From positions 1-38,610 of the forward strand of contig NZ_JAJDNQ010000071.1 of NCBI RefSeq assembly GCF_022340605.1: a DNA stretch of 38,610 nt. The letters run 5' to 3'. The translations under genes were made by a program, and so were the position numbers. Source of the stretch: Thiohalocapsa sp. GTDB lineage: Bacteria > Pseudomonadota > Gammaproteobacteria > Chromatiales > Chromatiaceae. Below are positions 33,442 through 38,610 of this stretch, one piece after another. The notes under the pieces were generated by a model. That model did no database searches. It worked only from the letters and a program-made list of their open reading frames with translations, and was not told the origin of the DNA. How positions within the stretch are numbered: the first letter of the stretch is position 1; the number at the start of each line of letters is the position of its first letter.

Positions 33442-34833
33442 ATGAGAGCGTTGCATGTCTACGTTTCCGCCGGCATCATTGCCGCGGCGTCCCTGATCAA
33501 TACCGATGTGGCTTGGGCTCAGGCTTCCCCCGAGTTCACCAAGTGCGCATGGCCAGTCGAGCTCTCGCCCGAGGGCTCCGGTAACTTCCTGGCGCCGGAT
33601 GATCGAGCGCGGTATTGGCTCATGCCTTTCGATACCGCTTACCAGACGATGGAAATCGCGGGCGCTTATCCGAATGCCCGATATTTCTCGTTCGTCGCTT
33701 ACGATGGTGATGCGACCGCGCGTCCGTCCGACACCGCGGCGGTGCATCTTTATGACACAATCATTGCACCAGACGAGCCGAGCTCGGACACGCCACCAGC
33801 CGATGCCTCAGGCAATGATTCCTTCACTGTCTACATTACCCGCGAGGGCACGACCGCGGCGAATACCATCAATGTCAGCTCGAACTATGCCTGGGTCGCC
33901 TTGAGGATGTACGTGCCATCTCCGGATCCGGCATTGGGCGGTCAAGCCCTGACGGGCGGGGTGCCGCTGCCCACCGTCACACTGTATGGCGCTGACGGCG
34001 GCCAACCGGAAGTTCTGGAGCCGTGCCCCCTCCCGGCGCCCCCGGAGGGCGATTGGTATCCAGTCAGATCGGTCAATAAGCTGACGGATGTAAACAGCTT
34101 TCTCCAGGTGCTCTTCCCGCCGGGCTTTGAACTCAATCAGCCGCGGGACTACGACGAACCGGCCGGAGACCGGCTCTGGTTTGCGCCGCCGGACAAGCCG
34201 CCGATCGTCCTGATGCCGAATCCGGACAACAAGTACATCATCATGATTCCGGGTCCGTATCAGCCGGGCCGCCTTATCGTCATTCACGCCAAGGCGGCAA
34301 CGTTCTCCAGTGCATACGCGGGGCCGCCCTACCCGGCACCCGGCTCCGAAGATGCCGACATGCGCTACTGGTCGGTGTGCAACAATGACTTTGCGTTGCC
34401 AATCTCGACCGTACGCTGCTTGACCGATCAGAGTGTGGTCACCACGGACGGCTACTATACGATCGTCATGTCGGACGATCTGGTTCGGCCCGACTGGCTG
34501 CCAGCCGATGTCAACTGGCTGCCTTGGGGCGACGAGCAGTACCCCAAGCTGATCTTCTACCGACATATGATCCCCGTGGTCGACGAGTCTGAATATGCCG
34601 ACATCCCCTTTGCCTATGCGATCCAAAAGGTCGTCGTGGGGTGCTACGAGGATGCGTGCATACATCCAGAGGCCACCATCAAATTCACCTTGCCCGATCT
34701 GCCGCCACGGGCCGAGGTCACCCAGGCGGGGCCTTACGTCCAGGAAATCATGGGCGACTATTATCCGGTCACCGCCTGGTGTGACAAGTCGACCTTCGAG
34801 AGCGGTGGCTGGGAGGCCTGTCTCGCGGAGTAG
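33442..34833 (+). CDS. Secreted protein of unknown function
   Basis: A 463-residue protein with a signal peptide (residues 1-26, cleavage after DVAWA, mature start QASPEFT). The mature part is rich in Tyr, Pro and Asp and looks beta-stranded. Notable stretches are RARYWLMPFDTAYQTMEIAG, ADMRYWSVCNNDF, DGYYTIVMSDDLVRPDWLPA and YPKLIFYRHMIPV. Some of these recall the DUF1214 pattern of the secreted protein at 26394-27881, but I cannot claim homology by eye. Cysteines such as those in VCNNDF/VRCLTD and GCYEDACIH may form disulfides. The start ATG at 33442 follows GAGG. Codon use is less GC-rich than that of the neighbouring core genes, suggesting acquisition. Confidence 0.8.
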   Translation: MRALHVYVSAGIIAAASLINTDVAWAQASPEFTKCAWPVELSPEGSGNFLAPDDRARYWLMPFDTAYQTMEIAGAYPNARYFSFVAYDGDATARPSDTAAVHLYDTIIAPDEPSSDTPPADASGNDSFTVYITREGTTAANTINVSSNYAWVALRMYVPSPDPALGGQALTGGVPLPTVTLYGADGGQPEVLEPCPLPAPPEGDWYPVRSVNKLTDVNSFLQVLFPPGFELNQPRDYDEPAGDRLWFAPPDKPPIVLMPNPDNKYIIMIPGPYQPGRLIVIHAKAATFSSAYAGPPYPAPGSEDADMRYWSVCNNDFALPISTVRCLTDQSVVTTDGYYTIVMSDDLVRPDWLPADVNWLPWGDEQYPKLIFYRHMIPVVDESEYADIPFAYAIQKVVVGCYEDACIHPEATIKFTLPDLPPRAEVTQAGPYVQEIMGDYYPVTAWCDKSTFESGGWEACLAE

Positions 34834-34882
34834 TGAGACACAGACGATTGGCCTGGATAGCCAATCAATCGGCATTTCCCCG

Positions 34883-34914
34883 GCGGGACACGCCGACTCG
34901 TCGACGTGTCCCGC
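34883..34914. terminator. Hairpin downstream of the secreted protein gene
   Basis: Perfect 10-bp stem GCGGGACACG (34883-34892) with CGTGTCCCGC (34905-34914), loop of 12 bases, 50 bp after the stop. No T-run follows on either strand, so a standard intrinsic terminator is unproven. Confidence 0.35.
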
Positions 34915-34947
34915 GCGGGGCAGGCGGCCGCGGGGAGTGCGCTTCGC

Positions 34948-35031
34948 TCAGACGTCGCGCGTGAGCCGCGCGAGCAGCAACACGAACGACAGAATGAGGG
35001 CCACGGTGGCAGGGAGCAAAGCCGCCGTCAC
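34948..35031 (-). CDS. Possible tiny single-helix membrane protein
   Basis: A GTG at 35031 opens 27 codons encoding one hydrophobic helix, TAALLPATVALILSFVLLLA, with a basic end RLTRDV. The layout resembles small subunits of membrane complexes. No ribosome site is visible and no family is recognised, so chance is a real alternative. Confidence 0.2.
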   Translation of the reverse strand: MTAALLPATVALILSFVLLLARLTRDV

Positions 35032-35216
35032 TGCGACGCTACTGTGGCCATGATCATCACTCCATCCAGCGTCCTAGTGCACCAGTGCACAAGTCCCAGA
35101 CCGTCTCAGGTCGTTGTCCTTGTCGTAATCGTGATCTCAACCGTCCGGATATTCGACCACGACCACAACCACGAGGGAGCCCGGTCTCGGAATTTCGGCA
35201 GCGAAGCACTCGCCCC

Positions 35217-35275
35217 GTAGGAGCGGCGTCCCCGCCGCGATTGGACGCCCGTCGCGCCGACGACGGCGCTCCCAC
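35217..35275. repeat. Inverted pair of REP-like units
   Basis: A + unit GTAGGAGCGGCGTCCCC plus GCCGCGA at 35217-35240 faces a diverged minus unit GTCGCGCCGACGACGGCG plus CTCCCAC at 35251-35275, with 10 bp between. This is a BIME-like arrangement of the same family as in korB and at 33057-33119. Confidence 0.7.
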
Positions 35276-35392
35276 GGCGGCGAACGGACTCATGAGAACG
35301 GCGGATCGCTCCACACGTGAGAGATCCCGATTCCGCTGCCGCGCGGATAGGACTAATCTCGGCGGATGTCACACCGCGGAGCCGCGCACCCC

Positions 35393-36679
35393 ATGACCGA
35401 TCGAGCCCATCTGAGCCTGGGCGACGCCCAGTACGAGTTTCCCGTTGTCGAGGGCAGCGAGGGCGAGCGCGCCATCGACATCCGCGACCTGCGCCAGCGC
35501 ACCGGCCATATCACCCTCGACCCGGGTTATGCCAACACCGGCAGCTGCGAGAGTGCCATCACTTTCATCGACGGCGAGCGGGGTGTCCTGCACTACCGGG
35601 GCATCCCCATCGAGCAGTTCGCCGCCGAGCCCAACTTCGTGGAGGTGGCCTGGCTGCTGATTTTCGGGGCGCTGCCGACGGCGGAAGAATATGCCGCCTT
35701 CGCCGCCGACCTGACCCGTCATGCCAACCTGGACGAGGGCATGAAGCACCACTTCGAGGGATTCCCGCGCGCGGCGCCGCCCATGGCCATCCTCTCGGCC
35801 ATGATCAACGCCCTCTCGTGCTTCCATCCGGAACTCATCGAGCTGGAGGACGCGGAGCGCTTCCGCATGGCCGCCGCGCGCCTGATCAGCAAGATCCGCA
35901 CCATCGCCGCTTACGCCTATCGCCACTCCAGGGGGCAACCCTACATCTACCCGGACCCCCGCCTGCGCTACGTGCCCAACTTCCTGCACATGATGTTCGC
36001 GCAGCCCTACGTGGAGTACGACTGCGACGAGAGCATCGTCCGGGCGCTGAACCTGGTGCTGATCCTGCACGCCGATCACGAGCAGAACTGCTCCACCTCC
36101 ACCGTGCGCATGGTGGGCTCCAGCGGCGCCAACCTGTTCGCGTCGTGCGCCGCCGGCGTCTGCGCCTTGTGGGGGCCGCTGCACGGGGGCGCCAACGTGG
36201 AAGTGCTCGACATGCTCGAGCGCATCCACGGCGGCCAACTCACCGTGGAGGAGTACGTCCGGCTGGCCAAGGACAAGGACAGCAAGGTGCGGCTGATGGG
36301 CTTTGGCCATCGCGTATACAAGAACTTCGACCCCCGCGCCAAGCTGCTCGGCGAGGTGGCAGAAGAGCTTCTGGCCAAGCTGGGCGTCAAAGACCCGCTG
36401 CTCGATGTCGCCCGGCGGCTGGAGGAGATCGCGCTCAGTGATCCTTACTTCGTGGAGCGCAAGCTGTACCCGAACGTGGACTTCTACAGCGGCGTCATCC
36501 TGCGCGCCATTGGCATCCCGACCAACATGTTCACCGTCATCTTTGCCATCGGCCGTTTGCCGGGCTGGATTGCACACTGGTGGGAGCAGCGCTCCGAGGG
36601 CAGCCGCATCGCCCGCCCGCGGCAGGTCTACGTGGGCAACACCGGCACCGATTACCTGCCCATGGAACGGCGGAGCTGA
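35393..36679 (+). CDS. gltA: Citrate synthase (type II, GltA-like)
   Basis: A 428-residue citrate synthase condensing acetyl-CoA and oxaloacetate, the entry step of the TCA cycle. Conserved motifs are HADHEQNCSTSTVR from residue 226, WGPLHGGAN with catalytic His264, MGFGHRVYKNFDPRA with His306, and NVDFYSG with catalytic Asp363. Positions agree with the hexameric, NADH-sensitive enzymes of Gram-negative bacteria. I chose ATG 35393; the upstream extension is short and poorly conserved. The ribosome site is weak. It is followed 35 bp later by a small membrane protein gene in the same direction, which may be co-transcribed. Confidence 0.95.
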   Translation: MTDRAHLSLGDAQYEFPVVEGSEGERAIDIRDLRQRTGHITLDPGYANTGSCESAITFIDGERGVLHYRGIPIEQFAAEPNFVEVAWLLIFGALPTAEEYAAFAADLTRHANLDEGMKHHFEGFPRAAPPMAILSAMINALSCFHPELIELEDAERFRMAAARLISKIRTIAAYAYRHSRGQPYIYPDPRLRYVPNFLHMMFAQPYVEYDCDESIVRALNLVLILHADHEQNCSTSTVRMVGSSGANLFASCAAGVCALWGPLHGGANVEVLDMLERIHGGQLTVEEYVRLAKDKDSKVRLMGFGHRVYKNFDPRAKLLGEVAEELLAKLGVKDPLLDVARRLEEIALSDPYFVERKLYPNVDFYSGVILRAIGIPTNMFTVIFAIGRLPGWIAHWWEQRSEGSRIARPRQVYVGNTGTDYLPMERRS

Positions 36680-36714
36680 GGCGTCACGGAATCGTCGCGC
36701 GTGACCGGATTCAA

Positions 36715-37224
36715 ATGGCCAAGCTCTCCACCATCGTCGCCCGGGAGGTCCGCAAGGCCCTCCCCGCTGTCATCTTCTTCCTGGTGCTGTTCCACTTGAT
36801 CGCGCTGACCAAGGCGGTGTCCCTGGCCGACTACCAATTCACCGCCCTGCGGACGGCCGGGGCCACGTTGGCAGCGCTCATCGTCGCCAAGGCAATCCTG
36901 GTGGCAGAGGCCCTGCCACTGACCCGGCGGTTGCCCGGCAGCCTGGCGCTTCAAGTGCTGTGGAAGACACTCCTGTACAGCGCCGTCGTGCTCGCCTTCC
37001 GGGTCGTGGAGGAACTCATTCCGCTGGCAATCCGGCACGGCGGCGTGTGGGCTGGGGCGAAGGCGATGGGCGACGAGGTGGCCTGGCCGTTCTTCGCGGT
37101 CATCGCCCTGTGGATCATTGCCGGTCTGTTTCTCTACACCCTGATTTCCGAACTGGTGCACGCGGTCGGTCCCGAGCGGGTGCGAGCGCTGCTGTTCGCG
37201 CGGGGCGAGTCCGGCCCCGGATGA
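36715..37224 (+). CDS. Four-helix membrane protein of unknown function
   Basis: A 169-residue inner-membrane protein with about four membrane helices (15-35, 45-65, 84-103 and 123-145) and a short basic N-terminus. A conserved-looking acidic pair (RVVEELIPL) sits within the third helix region. I do not recognise a family with certainty. The ATG at 36715 lies 35 bp after the citrate synthase stop. The CorA gene follows 161 bp downstream on the same strand. An envelope role is likely; a partner role to either neighbour is only a guess. Confidence 0.8.
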   Translation: MAKLSTIVAREVRKALPAVIFFLVLFHLIALTKAVSLADYQFTALRTAGATLAALIVAKAILVAEALPLTRRLPGSLALQVLWKTLLYSAVVLAFRVVEELIPLAIRHGGVWAGAKAMGDEVAWPFFAVIALWIIAGLFLYTLISELVHAVGPERVRALLFARGESGPG

Positions 37225-37385
37225 CCGCCGCTCCCCGAAAAGACGCGCCGGGCACCGGACTTCCGCCAGTCCGGCGTACAAGCTCCCCGTGGCGGTGCGA
37301 TGCAGCCCCGCGCGCTCCACACCACTATGCCGGATCGATTGGCGTGCAACGGTGAATCCAGCGCTGCCATTGAAGGAGCCGCACG

Positions 37386-38459
37386 ATGAGAGCCTTCCGC
37401 AAGCGCTATCACCCACCCGGAACAGCACCGGGCACCCTTGCCGTCGTCGCCTCGGAGGTGCCCCCGCAGATCCGCCTCATCGATTACACACCGACGCACT
37501 ACGAAGAAAAGGTGCTCGGCGCGCCGGCCGAGTGCGCGCCGTTCCTGGGGGCCGAATCCACGACATGGATCGATGTTCAAGGCAATGCGCCGCCTGACGT
37601 CCTGCGCGAACTGGGCCGCCTGCTGAACCTGCATTCCCTGGCCCTGGAAGATATTCTCAACAAAGGACAGCAGGCCAAGCTGGAGGAATACGATGAGCAC
37701 GTCTTCGTGGTCATGCACCTGCCAACCCTGGACGAATCCGACGCCCTGCGTGTCGAGCAGGTGAGTTTCTTTCTCGCCAGAGGGCTGCTCGTGAGCTTCT
37801 ATGGCCAGGCGCAGGAGCCCTTCGAGCCCATCCGCCAGCGGTTGCGCAAGCGCATCGGGCGCCTGCGCAAGCACGGCAGCGACTATCTGCTCTACGCGCT
37901 GCTCGATGTCGTCGTCGATCACGCCTTTCCCCTGCTCGAAAGCTACGGAGAGCGCATCGAGGCGCTCGAGGACGAGGTTCTGGAACAACCCCGCCAGGAC
38001 ATCCTGACCAAGGTTTATCAATTGCGCCGCGAATTGCTGTTGCTGCGACGCATGTGCTGGCCGCAGCGGGATGTTTTGAATGACCTCTTCCGCGGCGACT
38101 GTGACTGCATCGAGCCCGAGACCACCCTGTTCCTGCGTGACTGCTACGACCATACGGTGCAGATCCTGGACCTGGTGGAAGCCTATCGCGAAATGGTTGC
38201 AGGGCTGTTGGAGGTCTATCTGTCGAGCCTCAGCAACCGGCTCAATGAATCCATGCGCTTGCTGACCATCATCGCCACCCTGTTCATTCCGCTGACCTTC
38301 ATTGCCGGGGTCTACGGCATGAACTTCGGCAATAACACGGAAAGCTGGTGGGCCATGCCGGAGCTGCGCTGGGCCTACGGCTATCCGGCCATTTGGGCGT
38401 TGATGATCGGCATCGCGGCGGTCATGCTCTATCTCTTCAAACGCAACAAATGGCTGTGA
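37386..38459 (+). CDS. corA: CorA-type magnesium/cobalt transporter
   Basis: A 357-residue protein of the CorA channel family. A soluble N-terminal domain (about 1-190, with FVVMHLPTLDE) is followed by a long stalk helix and two C-terminal membrane helices (about 293-310 and 334-351). The signature GMN is at 311-313 (GVYGMNFGNN) at the end of the first membrane helix. The C-terminus is KRNKWL, with the basic end typical of the family. It should form a pentamer that admits Mg2+ down its gradient. GGAG precedes the ATG. The length is typical of the longer CorA group. Confidence 0.95.
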   Translation: MRAFRKRYHPPGTAPGTLAVVASEVPPQIRLIDYTPTHYEEKVLGAPAECAPFLGAESTTWIDVQGNAPPDVLRELGRLLNLHSLALEDILNKGQQAKLEEYDEHVFVVMHLPTLDESDALRVEQVSFFLARGLLVSFYGQAQEPFEPIRQRLRKRIGRLRKHGSDYLLYALLDVVVDHAFPLLESYGERIEALEDEVLEQPRQDILTKVYQLRRELLLLRRMCWPQRDVLNDLFRGDCDCIEPETTLFLRDCYDHTVQILDLVEAYREMVAGLLEVYLSSLSNRLNESMRLLTIIATLFIPLTFIAGVYGMNFGNNTESWWAMPELRWAYGYPAIWALMIGIAAVMLYLFKRNKWL

Positions 38460-38550
38460 GAGAAGATGCAAAGCCTGTGCTCCGACGCGGGGCAAGTGAC
38501 GATGCCAAGACAAGGTGAACGCGCCTAGGGTGGGCGCGCGGAGAGGCTGG

Positions 38551-38610
38551 GAAAGTATTCGATGTAGGTCCGCTCGTTTCCCGCGTTGCGAGCAATACTT
38601 TCACGGTCTC
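38551..38610. repeat. Nested palindromic repeat, copy 3 (outer part only)
   Basis: Perfect 9-bp outer inverted repeat GAAAGTATT (38551-38559) with AATACTTTC (38594-38602). The sequence between matches the two flanks of copy 1 (29-45 and about 140-172) but lacks the inner 16-bp-armed element. The match to copy 1 continues to the window edge (CACGGTCT). It looks like a form of copy 1 without the inner insert. Confidence 0.8.

Larger units (their letters stand above)
34834..35392. other. Intergenic region before citrate synthase
   Basis: 559 bp. It contains a 10-bp hairpin (34883-34914), a possible tiny membrane ORF on the minus strand (34948-35031), a low-complexity stretch (35111-35175) and a REP-like inverted pair (35217-35275). 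The citrate synthase promoter should lie in the last 120 bp. Confidence 0.5.

Overview
This window is GC-rich bacterial chromosome. It carries no rRNA, tRNA, phage, insertion sequence or CRISPR array that I can recognise. The trmJ/suhB divergent pair, the archease-rtcB operon, a gltA-type citrate synthase and a fused 2-oxoacid:ferredoxin oxidoreductase followed by a ferritin-like gene suggest a gammaproteobacterium, possibly of the Chromatiales (purple-sulfur-like). That placement is inference from gene content only.

Layout. 0.5-4.0 kb: a circularly permuted ATP-grasp/alpha-E fusion with a transglutaminase-like partner. 4.4-5.0 kb: a Phd/VapC-type toxin-antitoxin pair with a copy of the same double-hairpin repeat on each side. 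5.2-6.8 kb: lemA and a GIDE-domain gene with an EF-hand loop. 6.9-7.2 kb: two copies of a structured 129-bp repeat. 7.3-9.3 kb: a broken CBS/PAS/GGDEF/EAL/REC signalling gene. 9.5-11.4 kb: trmJ and suhB. 11.5-15.0 kb: korAB, a ferritin-like gene and the stub of a MinD-type ATPase gene. 15.0-17.0 kb: archease and rtcB. 17.6-19.1 kb: two unrecognised genes, one with a strong 5' hairpin. 19.3-22.7 kb: a large MscK/KefA-type mechanosensitive channel. 23.2-29.1 kb: an accessory region, visibly less GC-rich, with a broken LysR regulator, a cupin, a collapsed nitrile hydratase remnant, a secreted DUF1254/DUF1214 protein, a frameshifted small gene and a small secreted protein. 29.5-33.0 kb: a GH57-type glycoside hydrolase and a DUF89 protein. 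33.4-34.8 kb: a secreted protein of unknown function. 35.4-38.5 kb: citrate synthase, a small membrane protein and CorA.

Two themes stand out. First, several genes are internal-deletion chimeras whose surviving ends are still easy to recognise: the signalling gene, the LysR gene, the nitrile hydratase alpha/accessory fusion and the MinD stub. This points to decay by large internal deletions. Second, the intergenic DNA is full of dispersed palindromic repeats of at least four families. One REP-like unit lies inside the korB reading frame. Related repeat copies lie near both ends of the window in the same orientation, so the window may be a contig that stops at a repeat.
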